From: BM003 sp963783695
GTDB lineage: Bacteria; Pseudomonadota; Gammaproteobacteria; Steroidobacterales; BM003
NCBI GenBank assembly: GCA_963783695.1
Contig: CAWAOM010000004.1
Location: 186,001 to 250,000, forward strand
Length of the DNA stretch: 64,000 nucleotides
Direction of reading: 5' to 3'
Positions within the stretch are counted from its first letter, which is position 1. Each line of letters starts with the position of its first letter. This document shows, in pieces, positions 17,373 through 26,131 of the stretch. A program made the position numbers and the translations under genes. The notes beneath the pieces were generated by a model. That model saw only the letters and a program-made list of their open reading frames with translations. It made no database searches and was not told the origin of the DNA.

Positions 17373-17822
17373 TCAGGCACCAACTATGCGCCGCATCACC
17401 ACGGCATTTGCCGGGCACAGCATGGCGAATTCCGCACACTGGCGAATCCCCCGTGGCGCCCGCTCGCGTTCGATACGGGAAAACCCCAGTCGTTCGAAGT
17501 AGTCTGCGGCGGTTGTCGTCAACAAATAGACGCCACAATATCCGGCCGCCTCCGCCTGTTGCCACAGACGGTCGAAAACGAGACGGCCGAGGCCATCGTT
17601 GCGCCTGCCCCGGCTGACTGCCAGCGAACGTAGCAGTGCATCCGGCAAGTGCGCCTCCAGGCCGCCAAGTGCGATGATCGCACCGTTTTCCTCGGCCACG
17701 AAATAGTTCCCAGTGGCGTCCGCGACACCCGCGGTCGGAAGGTCCGCCCCCTGCAGCAGGGCCACCATCGCATGGCCATCGGCGGCCGTGGCGGTACGTA
17801 TCGTGACAGGGATTGCAATCAT
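17373..17822 (-). CDS. GNAT acetyltransferase, ArsN2-like
   Basis: 149 residues. The GNAT core is SLAVSRGRRNDGLGRLVFDRL, with the acetyl-CoA pyrophosphate loop RGRRNDGLG near residue 80. The C-terminal half, YLLTTTAADYFERLGFSRIER followed by CAEFAMLCPANAVVM, is the pattern of ArsN2 (arsenic-resistance-associated GNAT) proteins. No ars genes are in the window, so the substrate remains open. It diverges from the ferredoxin-reductase-like gene across 119 bases. Confidence 0.85.
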   Translation of the reverse strand: MIAIPVTIRTATAADGHAMVALLQGADLPTAGVADATGNYFVAEENGAIIALGGLEAHLPDALLRSLAVSRGRRNDGLGRLVFDRLWQQAEAAGYCGVYLLTTTAADYFERLGFSRIERERAPRGIRQCAEFAMLCPANAVVMRRIVGA

Positions 17823-17941
17823 GGCGGCATGGCGCTCCGGCGTGACCCGACTATGCCAAGTAATGACGTCCCTGTCATCGACTCAGGCATACAGTAAACT
17901 GTGCCACCGGCAGACCGAGGCAGCACAGACGGAGGCGTCCG

Positions 17942-19156
17942 GTGAGTGAACGAATCATAGTCGTTGGTGGCGGTCAGGCCGCCTGCCAACTCACCGACTC
18001 GCTGCGGCGCGAGGGATTTTCGGGGGAGGTTGTGCTGGTCACGGAAGAGCCTCACCTGCCCTACCAGCGGCCGCCGTTGTCCAAGCAATATCTCGCTGGT
18101 GATCTCGACGAGGCGCGCCTGTTTATGCGCAAGGCCGATTATTACGAGAAACACCGGATCGAGATGCGCACCGGATGCCGCGCAGTGCGGATCGACCGGC
18201 AGACGCAGAGCCTGGAGCTCGGCAACGGCGAACGGCTGCACTATGGCGGCCTCGCTCTGGCTACCGGCGCACGCGCGCGTCCGTTGACGATTCCCGGCGC
18301 CGATATGGACGGCGTTTTCTATTTACGTGACATTGCCGATGTGCAGGCGATACGCGAGCGTATGCCGGATGCCCGGCGCCTGCTGGTCATAGGCGGCGGC
18401 TTCATCGGTCTGGAAGTCGCAGCGGTGGCACGCAAACAAGGCAAGCAGGTTTGCGTCCTCGAGTTTCAGGATCGGCTGATGTCGCGGGTAGTAACACCGT
18501 TCCTGTCCGATTATTTCTATGCACTCCATACCGGTCACGGTGTCGACATACGAACCGGCGCCGCGGTCAATGCGATCGAAAAGACAGGCGCTGAGCTGCA
18601 CGTCCGTTGCGCCGACGGTACGACTCACACAGCCGATCTGGTGGTCATCGGTGTGGGTGTGATACCGAATATCGAGCTGGCCCGCGATGCCGGACTGGCC
18701 TGCGAAGACGGGATTCGGGTCGATGAGTTCGCCCGCACCGAGGATCCTCGCATTGTCGCCGCCGGCGACTGCACCAACCATCCGAACACGCTGCTTGCGC
18801 GGCGATTGCGCCTGGAGTCGGTGCACAACGCGATGGAACAGGCCAAGACCGCCGCCGCCACACTGTGCGGCCGGGAAGTGGCCTATGCGCAGATTCCCTG
18901 GTTCTGGTCCGATCAGTTCGACGCGAGGCTGCAGATGGTCGGCCTGTCGCAGGGTCATGATCAGCACGTGTTGCGTGGCGAACCCGGCAGCGGCAAGTTT
19001 TCGCTGTTTTACTTCGTTGCCGGCAAGCTGATTGCCGTTGATTCCGTGAATATTCCGAAAGACCACCTGGTTGCGCGGAAACTGCTGGCGGCCGGCGTTT
19101 CGCCGTCGCCGCAGCAGGTGGCGGACGCCGGGTTCGATCTGAAGAGCCTGCTCTGA
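17942..19156 (+). CDS. FAD-dependent ferredoxin/rubredoxin reductase-like oxidoreductase
   Basis: 404 residues starting with GTG. FAD-binding VVGGGQAACQLTDSLR at the N-terminus, LPYQRPPLSKQYL near residue 40, NAD-binding VIGGGFIGLEVAAVARKQG near residue 145, and the second FAD motif RIVAAGDCTNHPN near residue 270. The layout equals BphA4/PutA-ferredoxin reductases that pass electrons from NADH to a Rieske or 2Fe-2S ferredoxin for an oxygenase or P450. No ferredoxin or oxygenase gene is adjacent, so the partner must be encoded elsewhere. Confidence 0.92.
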   Translation: MSERIIVVGGGQAACQLTDSLRREGFSGEVVLVTEEPHLPYQRPPLSKQYLAGDLDEARLFMRKADYYEKHRIEMRTGCRAVRIDRQTQSLELGNGERLHYGGLALATGARARPLTIPGADMDGVFYLRDIADVQAIRERMPDARRLLVIGGGFIGLEVAAVARKQGKQVCVLEFQDRLMSRVVTPFLSDYFYALHTGHGVDIRTGAAVNAIEKTGAELHVRCADGTTHTADLVVIGVGVIPNIELARDAGLACEDGIRVDEFARTEDPRIVAAGDCTNHPNTLLARRLRLESVHNAMEQAKTAAATLCGREVAYAQIPWFWSDQFDARLQMVGLSQGHDQHVLRGEPGSGKFSLFYFVAGKLIAVDSVNIPKDHLVARKLLAAGVSPSPQQVADAGFDLKSLL

Positions 19157-19270
19157 AGCGCACAGCGGCCACCGTGGCCCGCGCCGGCCTGCGGTTTTCC
19201 CCGATTGGAGCGGCGTACCGCGCTGAGGCATGCTGACGGGCGATCTCGTGCGCGGCAAATGGCGCCGCGC

Positions 19271-19301
19271 TTGTCCGACGCATACCCGATCACGGTATAT
19301 T
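19271..19301 (+). promoter_or_regulatory. Candidate sigma70-type promoter for pyruvate carboxylase
   Basis: TTGTCC (19271-19276) and TATATT (19296-19301) resemble -35 and -10 boxes, but the spacer is 19 bases, longer than ideal. It sits about 60 bases upstream of the pyc ATG in a 204-base intergenic region that otherwise shows only short GC-rich hairpins. Confidence 0.3.
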
Positions 19302-19360
19302 GCAGTGCACGATGACGATAGTCAGGTTGCCAGTGGCTCCGCCGGGACAATAAAAAGCTT

Positions 19361-22300
19361 ATGAGAAACAAACGTGTAAGGTTCAAGAAGCTGATGGTCG
19401 CCAATCGCAGCGAGATTGCGATCCGGGTAATGCGTGCGGCCAACGAACTCGGTTTGAGGACCGTTGCCATTTACTCCGATGAGGACCGGTTCGCGCTGCA
19501 CAGGTTTAAAGCCGACGAAGCCTACCAGGTCGGACAGGGCAACAAACCGTTGGCCGCCTATCTCGATATCGAGGGAATACTGAATATCGCCGTCGCTGCG
19601 GGGGTTGATGCCATCCATCCGGGCTACGGCTTCCTCGCCGAGAATCCCGAATTCGCCGAAAGCTGCGAGGCGGCGGGCATCACGTTCATCGGGCCGGGTC
19701 ATGACGTGATGCGGTTGCTGGGTAACAAGGTCAATGCGCGCGAATTGGCCGCGACAGCCGGTGTCCCGGTGGTCCCGGCGAGTCAGGCGCTGCCGCGCGA
19801 TGCCGCGGCCTGCGCCGAAATCGCCGCCAACATCGGCTACCCGCTAATGCTCAAGGCAAGCTGGGGCGGTGGCGGACGCGGCATGCGCGTTCTCGAAAAT
19901 GCCGCGGATCTCGCTGAGTACCTCGATGTGGCACGGCGCGAGGCGGCGGCGGCGTTTGGCAACGACGAGGTGTATGTCGAAAAGCTGGTGCGGCGTGCGC
20001 GGCATGTCGAGGTCCAGGTGCTGGGCGATCGCGCAGGGAACCTGGTTCATCTGTTCGAAAGAGACTGTTCGGTGCAGCGCCGCAATCAGAAAGTGGTCGA
20101 ACGCGCACCGGCGAGTTACCTCAGCGATTCCCAGCGCGAGACGCTGTGCGGGCTGGCACTGCAGCTTGCGGCCGCGGCAAATTACGTCAATGCCGGCACG
20201 GTCGAATTCCTGATGGATGTGGATTCGGGAGAATTCTATTTCATTGAGGTCAATCCGCGGATTCAGGTCGAACACACGGTCACCGAAGAGGTGACCGGGA
20301 TAGACATCGTCAAGGCGCAGATCCGGATCGCAGAAGGTGTCCTCATCGGCGAAGACAATTGCCCGGTGCCGGCGCAGGGCGATATCCAGCTCAATGGCCA
20401 TGCGTTGCAGTGCCGGATTACTACCGAGGATCCGGAAAACAACTTCGTACCGGATTACGGGAGGATTCGCGTGTATCGCGGTGCGACCGGGTTTGGTATC
20501 CGCCTCGATGGCGGTACCGCATTCTCCGGAGCGCTGATCACGCCTTTTTACGACTCATTGCTGGAGAAAGTTACCGCGTGGGCGCCGACTCCGGAGGAGG
20601 CGATACGCCGCATGGATCGTGCCCTGCGCGAGTTTCGTATTCGTGGTGTGGCGACCAATCTCGCGTTTGTCGAAAACCTGATCAACCATCCGCGTTTTCG
20701 TACCTGCGACTACACCACGCGATTCATCGACGAGACGCCGGAGCTGTTCCGTTTCCCGAAAAGGCGCGATCGCGCAACCCGGCTGTTGCGTTTTATCGGC
20801 GACGTGGTGGTAAACGGCAACCCGGAAGTCGAGGGCCGGCCGATGCCGCGGACCCGGGCACCGGCGCCGATCCCGCCATACGATGTCGCCCAGCCCCCGC
20901 CCGGCAGCACGCAACGCCTGGCCGAACTCGGTCCGGCCGGATTCGCGCAGTGGATGCTGGAACAGGATCGCGTGCTGCTTACCGACACGACGATGCGCGA
21001 TGCGCATCAGTCGCTGCATGCCACGCGGATGCGAAGCCGCGACATGCTCGAAGTGGCGCCCGCCTATGCGCGGCTGCTGCCACAACTGCTGTCGCTGGAG
21101 TGCTGGGGGGGCGCGACATTCGATGTCGCGATGAGATTTCTCCATGAGGATCCATGGGATCGCCTTGCCGCTCTGAAACAGCGCGTCCCCAATATCCTGC
21201 TGCAGATGTTGCTGCGTTCGTCCAACGCCGTTGGCTATACCAATTACCCGGATAACGTCGTTCGCCATTTCGTCCGCCATGCGGCTGATGGCGGCGTCGA
21301 TCTGTTCCGGATTTTCGATGCGCTGAACTGGGCCGACAATATGCGCGTGGCGATCGATGCGGTGCTGGCAGAGGACAAGTTGTGCGAAGCGGCAATCTGT
21401 TATTCCGGTGACATGCTGGCGGCACACGAGACAAAGTACACGCTGGACTACTACCTCGGTCTTGCGACGGAACTCGCCGGGGCGGGAGCTCATATCATCG
21501 GCATCAAGGACATGGCCGGTGTGTGCAAACCGGCCGCTGCCGGGGAACTGGTTCGGGCGATCAAGGCCGAAACCGGTAAGCCGGTGCATTTTCACACTCA
21601 TGACACCAGCGGGATTGCAGCGGCCAGCGTGCTCGCGGCGATCGAGGCAGGCGTGGATGCGGTGGATGGAGCGATGGACGCGATGAGCGGCCTGACTTCG
21701 CAGCCGAATCTTGGCGCCATCGTGGAAGCTCTGCGCGACGGGCCGCGCGATTGCGCGGTGGAACGGGACGCGATGCGTTCGCTCAACCATTACTGGGAAA
21801 CCGTGCGAGAGTATTATCGTCCGTTTGAGAGCGGTATTCATGCCGGCACCGCGGACGTGTACCGGCACGCGATGCCGGGAGGCCAGTATACGAACCTTCG
21901 GGAGCAGGCACGGGCGCTCGGGATCGAACGAAACTGGCCGCAGATTGCCGAGACTTACTCCGACGTCAACGACATGTTCGGCAACATCGTCAAGGTGACC
22001 CCGACTTCGAAAGTAGTGGGTGATATGGCCCTTTTCATGGTCACGAGCGGATTGAGCCGCGACGATGTCGAGAACCCCGCGAAGGACATCGATTTCCCCG
22101 CGTCGGTGGTGTCGTTTTTCCGTGGCGAACTGGGTCAGCCGCCCGGCGGCTTTCCAGAGGCGTTGCAGCGCAAGGTATTGAAGAACCAGCCACCGTTGAC
22201 GGATCGGCCCGGCGCGGACCTGGCGCCGGTGGACCTGGATGAGGCGCGCGCGGCAGCGGAAAAAGGCGCCGGGCGCCAGGTGAGCGACAAGGAGCTGGTG

Positions 22301-22825
22301 TCCTACCTGATGTACCCGCAGGTGTTTCAGCAATACGCCGCACACAAGCGTAAGTACGGCGAGGTATCGGTGTTGCCCAGTCCGATATTTTTCTATGGCA
22401 TGGAGGAAGACACCGAGTGCGCGGTGGACATAGAGCTTGGCAAGACCCTGATTATCCGTTATCTGGCCGTCAGTGAACCGAACGAGGCGGGTGAGCGCAA
22501 TGTATTCTTCGAATTGAATGGCCAGCCGCGCCTGGTGCACATCGCGGACCGTCATGCGGCGAAGACCGCGGTCGTCAATCGTAAGGCGGAAGACGGTAAT
22601 CCGGCCCATATCGCGGCTCCAATGCCGGGGCTGGTCGTCAATGTCGCAGTCAAGGCCGGCGATAAACTGGCTAAGGGAGACGCATTGCTGTCTATCGAAG
22701 CGATGAAAATGGAGACCCGGATCCATGCCGATCGCGATAGCGTCGTGCGGGAGGTCGTTGTCCACGGTGGGACGCAGGTAGATGCCAAGGATCTGTTGCT
22801 GGTTCTTGCCGAGTCGGACGACTAA
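19361..22825 (+). CDS. pyc: Pyruvate carboxylase, single-chain
   Basis: 1154 residues, the length of alpha4-type enzymes. The biotin carboxylase domain (about 1-460) begins KLMVANRSEIAIRVMRA and carries the ATP-grasp loop SWGGGGRGMRV and FIEVNPRIQVEHTVTEE. The carboxyltransferase domain (about 545-820) has DTTMRDAHQSLHATRMR, LECWGGATFDVAMRF and GIKDMAGVCKP; then the tetramerisation region; the C-terminal biotin carrier ends with EAMKMET, biotin on Lys1116. It converts pyruvate to oxaloacetate for anaplerosis. No clear Shine-Dalgarno is seen before the ATG. A hemerythrin gene follows 11 bases later with a good ribosome site. Confidence 0.97.
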   Translation: MRNKRVRFKKLMVANRSEIAIRVMRAANELGLRTVAIYSDEDRFALHRFKADEAYQVGQGNKPLAAYLDIEGILNIAVAAGVDAIHPGYGFLAENPEFAESCEAAGITFIGPGHDVMRLLGNKVNARELAATAGVPVVPASQALPRDAAACAEIAANIGYPLMLKASWGGGGRGMRVLENAADLAEYLDVARREAAAAFGNDEVYVEKLVRRARHVEVQVLGDRAGNLVHLFERDCSVQRRNQKVVERAPASYLSDSQRETLCGLALQLAAAANYVNAGTVEFLMDVDSGEFYFIEVNPRIQVEHTVTEEVTGIDIVKAQIRIAEGVLIGEDNCPVPAQGDIQLNGHALQCRITTEDPENNFVPDYGRIRVYRGATGFGIRLDGGTAFSGALITPFYDSLLEKVTAWAPTPEEAIRRMDRALREFRIRGVATNLAFVENLINHPRFRTCDYTTRFIDETPELFRFPKRRDRATRLLRFIGDVVVNGNPEVEGRPMPRTRAPAPIPPYDVAQPPPGSTQRLAELGPAGFAQWMLEQDRVLLTDTTMRDAHQSLHATRMRSRDMLEVAPAYARLLPQLLSLECWGGATFDVAMRFLHEDPWDRLAALKQRVPNILLQMLLRSSNAVGYTNYPDNVVRHFVRHAADGGVDLFRIFDALNWADNMRVAIDAVLAEDKLCEAAICYSGDMLAAHETKYTLDYYLGLATELAGAGAHIIGIKDMAGVCKPAAAGELVRAIKAETGKPVHFHTHDTSGIAAASVLAAIEAGVDAVDGAMDAMSGLTSQPNLGAIVEALRDGPRDCAVERDAMRSLNHYWETVREYYRPFESGIHAGTADVYRHAMPGGQYTNLREQARALGIERNWPQIAETYSDVNDMFGNIVKVTPTSKVVGDMALFMVTSGLSRDDVENPAKDIDFPASVVSFFRGELGQPPGGFPEALQRKVLKNQPPLTDRPGADLAPVDLDEARAAAEKGAGRQVSDKELVSYLMYPQVFQQYAAHKRKYGEVSVLPSPIFFYGMEEDTECAVDIELGKTLIIRYLAVSEPNEAGERNVFFELNGQPRLVHIADRHAAKTAVVNRKAEDGNPAHIAAPMPGLVVNVAVKAGDKLAKGDALLSIEAMKMETRIHADRDSVVREVVVHGGTQVDAKDLLLVLAESDD

Positions 22826-22836
22826 AGGAGTATTTC

Positions 22837-23373
22837 ATGTCAGAGGTGATTGATCAGCTGCACCGCGATCATGTCAACATCGTTAAGTTACTCGATTATC
22901 TCGAGTCCGAACTCGCCAAGGTAGGCGGCGACCGGATACCGGATTTTCAGCTCATGCACGAAGTCATGCATTACATGACGAGCTATCCGGATATTTATCA
23001 TCATCCGCGCGAGGACCTGATCTTCAACCGCCTGCGCGGTAAGTCCGGGGTGGAAGACGGTGCCATCGACGAGGTTCTTGCGGAGCATCAGCAGATAATC
23101 GAGCGCGGCAAGCGGTTTCGCGCGGCTTTGCGGACGGTACTGAGCGAGTCGATGATGCTGACCGAAGATTTTCTCGAGGTCGCCAATGCCTACATCCGGC
23201 TGCAACGGCGCCACCTCGATCGCGAGGAGAGCAGTCTGTTCCGGCTGGCGCGGGAAAAATTGAGCGAGGCGGAGTGGCGGGAAATAGACGCGACGTTCGA
23301 GAATGCCCCCGACCCGTTGTTCGGGCGGCTGGTCAAGGCGGAATACAGTCACATACGAAGCGTGATTGGCTAG
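22837..23373 (+). CDS. Hemerythrin HHE domain protein
   Basis: 178 residues with the four-helix HHE cation-binding pattern: IDQLHRDHVNIVKLLDYLE (His ligands), HEVMHYMTSYPDIYHHPRED, a central EHQQI, and RHLDREESSLF. Such proteins bind a di-iron centre and sense or buffer O2, NO or redox stress in the cytosol. AAAGGAG lies just before the ATG. It follows pyc by 11 bases and abuts the MFS gene with zero spacing, so all three are probably one transcript. Confidence 0.9.
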   Translation: MSEVIDQLHRDHVNIVKLLDYLESELAKVGGDRIPDFQLMHEVMHYMTSYPDIYHHPREDLIFNRLRGKSGVEDGAIDEVLAEHQQIIERGKRFRAALRTVLSESMMLTEDFLEVANAYIRLQRRHLDREESSLFRLAREKLSEAEWREIDATFENAPDPLFGRLVKAEYSHIRSVIG

Positions 23374-24576
23374 GTGGAGGCATCGCGCTCTGACCGCCTG
23401 ACCCTGGTTTTTGCCTCGGCCGGTCATGCGCTGATGCACATGCTCACCGCGTTCTTTTTCGTCATCGTCCTCACCCTGGAGGTTGACTGGCAGCGCCCTT
23501 ACCATGAGCTGGTCGGATTGTGGACCCTCGGGGCTTTGCTGGTCGGAGTATGTGCCCTTCCGGCGGGGTGGCTTGCCGATCGCTGGAGTGCGCCCGGCAT
23601 GATGGTGGTCATGTTCATCGGGATGGGTCTTGCATGCGGCGTTTGCGCCGCAGCCAACGGCCCGGACGGACTGCTTACGGGTCTTGCGATGCTGGGTGCG
23701 TTCGCGGCGATTTATCATCCCGTGGGCATCCCGTGGCTGGTTCGCAACGCGGGTGCCAGTGGCAAGGCGCTGGGTATCAACGGCATATTCGGCGGGCTCG
23801 GCGTGGGCGCGGCGGGCCTGTTCGCCGGCGCCATCAGCGATGCATTCGGATGGCGTGCGGCCTTTGTCGTGCCCGGACTGGTTTCCGTTGCGACCGGGGC
23901 ATTGATGTATGCGTGTCTGCGCAGTGGCAGGATCAGCGACAGCCGCCGGCTGCGTGCCGGCGGCGACGATTTGCACAGGAATACGCTGGTTCGCGGGTTT
24001 CTGATCCTGCTGTTCACGATGTTCGCCCTGGGATTCGTCTATCAGGCCAGTCAGAGTGCTTTTCCGAAACTGTTCGATCAGCGGCTCGAGCAGTGGACCG
24101 GATCGGGCACGGCCCGGGTCGGTGCGCTGATAACCGTCGTTTATGGCGTCGCCGCGGTCATGCAACTGGTCGGGGGTTACCTCGCCGACCGTTTCCCGCT
24201 AAAGCCCGTGTATGTTGGCAGCTTCGTGATATTGACGCCGATACTGGCGGCGGTGGCGGCGGCGCAGGGTGTGCCGCTGGTGGTGGCCGCAACCGGCTCC
24301 GTTTTGTTGTCGACCGCCGCGTTGCCGGCCGAGAATATGCTGCTGGCCCGCTACACACCGCAAAAGCATCAGGGTCTCGCCTTTGGCCTGAAATTCGTTC
24401 TCGCGTTCGGCACGGCGCCGGTGGCAATCTGGTTTGTGGCGCGAATGCATGCCGCAAGCGGCGGTTTCGCCGGAATGTTCTTCGTGCTGGCGTTGCTGGC
24501 CGGGTTCGCGGTTGCCGCGGCGATGCTGCTGCCGGCGACCGGACAATCGCCACAGGCGGCCATCGCGGGCCGTTGA
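23374..24576 (+). CDS. Major facilitator superfamily transporter
   Basis: 400 residues, about twelve TM segments. The GTG start directly follows the hemerythrin stop. LPAGWLADRWSAPG between TM2 and TM3 is the MFS loop motif A (G-x-x-x-D-R), with a second copy at GGYLADRFPLK in the C-terminal half. GIPWLVRNAGASGKALGINGIFGGLG resembles loops of drug/sugar-type efflux or fosmidomycin-resistance-like members. Inner membrane; substrate unknown. Translation is probably coupled to the hemerythrin gene. Confidence 0.9.
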   Translation: MEASRSDRLTLVFASAGHALMHMLTAFFFVIVLTLEVDWQRPYHELVGLWTLGALLVGVCALPAGWLADRWSAPGMMVVMFIGMGLACGVCAAANGPDGLLTGLAMLGAFAAIYHPVGIPWLVRNAGASGKALGINGIFGGLGVGAAGLFAGAISDAFGWRAAFVVPGLVSVATGALMYACLRSGRISDSRRLRAGGDDLHRNTLVRGFLILLFTMFALGFVYQASQSAFPKLFDQRLEQWTGSGTARVGALITVVYGVAAVMQLVGGYLADRFPLKPVYVGSFVILTPILAAVAAAQGVPLVVAATGSVLLSTAALPAENMLLARYTPQKHQGLAFGLKFVLAFGTAPVAIWFVARMHAASGGFAGMFFVLALLAGFAVAAAMLLPATGQSPQAAIAGR

Positions 24577-24653
24577 CGGTGCCTTTACAGAGTGGGCCGG
24601 GACGGCGACACTTGAGGCAGAGTGTTTAGATAGCCCGCGAGGACGAAACCTGA

Positions 24654-25004
24654 ATGACCGAATCACCAGACAGTTGGCGAATTTTCAAGATCGACGAACT
24701 GCTCGCCGAGCAGCTTGAGGCGGGACGAGCGGCCTATAGTGAGTTTCTGAAGGCGTCGGCGATGAGCCTCGGCATTTACCGCCTGCCCGCGGGGTCGCGC
24801 GACATGCAGGGCGCTCACGACGATGACGAGGTCTATTACGTCCTCGACGGGCGCGCGCGAATTCGGGTCGGGGACGAGGAAATGCTGGTCGAAAAGGGCA
24901 GCATCCTGTACATCAGGGCAGCCTGCGACCACAGTTTCTTCGAGGTCGAGGAAGACATGACGCTGCTGGTGATGTTTGCAGCGCCGGGAAGAGGTGTGCG
25001 ATGA
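24654..25004 (+). CDS. Cupin domain protein
   Basis: 116 residues forming a single small beta-barrel. The two cupin motifs are visible: GAHDDDEVYYVLDGRARIRVG near residues 50-70, with the E and H of the metal site, and a second block ILYIRAACDHSFFEVEEDMTLLVMFA. Cytosolic and probably metal-binding; function unknown. The stop overlaps the next gene (ATGA), which suggests a two-gene unit with the membrane fatty acid hydroxylase. Confidence 0.88.
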   Translation: MTESPDSWRIFKIDELLAEQLEAGRAAYSEFLKASAMSLGIYRLPAGSRDMQGAHDDDEVYYVLDGRARIRVGDEEMLVEKGSILYIRAACDHSFFEVEEDMTLLVMFAAPGRGVR

Positions 25005-25738
25005 ACGCTGCCGAAGCCAGTTCTGCCGACCGCAGCGCCGTCCGTGGCACAAGCGCGTTGCCCGAGCGAATCCGGCGCTACCGCGAGCAATACCGCGACC
25101 GGCGTATACCCGCTTATTACAGCGGTCTGTTTCATCTCGGTTTTACCACTGTCGCCAGCATTGCCGTCGTGGTGTTCAGCATCCTCCAGCTCGATGCAGT
25201 GACCGCGCTCGAATGGTTGACGATTCCGGCGACGTTTCTGTACGCGAACCTGGCTGAGTACCTCGGCCATCGTGGTCCGATGCATCATCCCGCCGGTTTT
25301 TTACGCCTGATTTACGAGCGTCACACTTTGCAGCATCACCGTTTCTTTACCGACGCGGCAATGCAGTTCGACTCGAGCCGCGATTTTCATGCGGTTCTTT
25401 TCCCGCCGGTGCTTATGGTGTTCTTTATTACGGCTTTTGCGTTGCCGGTCTGGGCACTGCTGGTATGGCTGTTTTCGGCCAACGTGGCCTACCTGTTCGT
25501 GGCAACGGCGATCGCCTATTTCCTGAACTACGAATTGCTGCATTTTGCCTATCACACAGCGCCCGATTCATGGCCTTCGCGCTTGCCCGGCATGGCGGCG
25601 TTACGCCAGTTGCATACCCGTCATCACGATCCGGCGTTGATGCAAAGCTACAACTTCAATATCACCTACCCGATCTGCGACGCATTGTTTGGCACGTTGT
25701 TCCGAAATCGCGACGGCGCTGGCACTGCGCGCGACTGA
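25001..25738 (+). CDS. Membrane fatty acid hydroxylase / sterol desaturase family protein
   Basis: 245 residues, integral membrane di-iron protein. The histidine boxes are in order: HRGPMHH (about residue 90), HTLQHHRFF (about 107), HFAYH (about 185) and HTRHHDP (about 205), the eight-His set of the family. TMs lie at about 45-85 and 128-165. It probably hydroxylates or desaturates a lipid chain. It is coupled to the upstream cupin gene by a four-base overlap; a cupin next to a hydroxylase could supply a sensing or modifying partner, but this is inference. Confidence 0.9.
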   Translation: MNAAEASSADRSAVRGTSALPERIRRYREQYRDRRIPAYYSGLFHLGFTTVASIAVVVFSILQLDAVTALEWLTIPATFLYANLAEYLGHRGPMHHPAGFLRLIYERHTLQHHRFFTDAAMQFDSSRDFHAVLFPPVLMVFFITAFALPVWALLVWLFSANVAYLFVATAIAYFLNYELLHFAYHTAPDSWPSRLPGMAALRQLHTRHHDPALMQSYNFNITYPICDALFGTLFRNRDGAGTARD

Positions 25739-25819
25739 ATGCCGCGGCGGCGTGGCGGCTTCGTATGACCGCACAGTTTGCCGCCACGTAATGCCAGGGT
25801 TGCGGCAGATTGCCTGTTA

Positions 25820-25835
25820 TGTGAAATAAATCACG
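25820..25835. promoter_or_regulatory. CRP/FNR-family-like palindrome upstream of the Lar-like gene
   Basis: TGTGA-AATAAA-TCACG is a 5-6-5 palindrome with one mismatch to the CRP/Vfr/Clp consensus TGTGA-N6-TCACA. It is centred about 64 bases upstream of the small zinc-ribbon gene, in a 153-base gap that also has a 9-bp inverted repeat (GTGGCGGC-type arms) around 25751-25788. Confidence 0.35.
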
Positions 25836-25891
25836 CCGTCCCTCCCGCGCTCGCAGCACCATGCGAGTCGTAACTACTAGGGAGGTGGGGA

Positions 25892-26131
25892 ATGAAAACA
25901 CAAACAGAGAATTGTCCGGGGTGTGGGAAACGGGGCTGGGTCGCGCATTACGAAGCAAAATTTGCGGTGTACTGCGGCAACGCTGAGTGCGATTACGAAG
26001 GCTGCAGCGGTGACAGCGACACGCGCGACGGTGCCATTGAACGCTGGAACCGGCTGGTGACGGGTAACGCGATCATGTGGGGGCCGCGTCCGGTCAGCGA
26101 GCCGCAGCAACACATTGCCACGCTGTTCTAG
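25892..26131 (+). CDS. Small Lar-like zinc-ribbon protein
   Basis: 79 residues. CPGCG near residue 8, C near 28 and C near 33 form a zinc-ribbon-like set, and RDGAIERWNRLVTGN near residue 50 closely resembles the ending of restriction-alleviation protein Lar (EALERWNKRTTGN in E. coli Rac). Lar proteins are mostly phage-borne and modulate type I restriction; here no phage gene or hsd gene is nearby, so function is uncertain. A strong GGGAGGTGGGG site precedes the ATG. Its 3' end overlaps the convergent oxygenase gene by four bases. Confidence 0.75.
   Translation: MKTQTENCPGCGKRGWVAHYEAKFAVYCGNAECDYEGCSGDSDTRDGAIERWNRLVTGNAIMWGPRPVSEPQQHIATLF

Noticed and set aside
17035..17565. 176-codon open frame spanning the DUF3052 relic
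   Set aside because: It only partly follows the relic frame and starts inside the ArsN2-like gene; the true remains are described as a pseudogene.
19167..19200. GGCCA-CCG-TGGCC hairpin after the ferredoxin-reductase-like gene as a terminator
   Set aside because: Stem of only five pairs and the first T-run is about 15 bases away.
20555..22765. 736-codon open frame antisense to pyruvate carboxylase
   Set aside because: Same kind of shadow; the sense gene carries all catalytic motifs of its family and the antisense frame shows none.
24605..24640. ACACT/AGTGT hairpin after the MFS gene as a terminator
   Set aside because: Five-base AT-containing stem with only three T residues; too weak.
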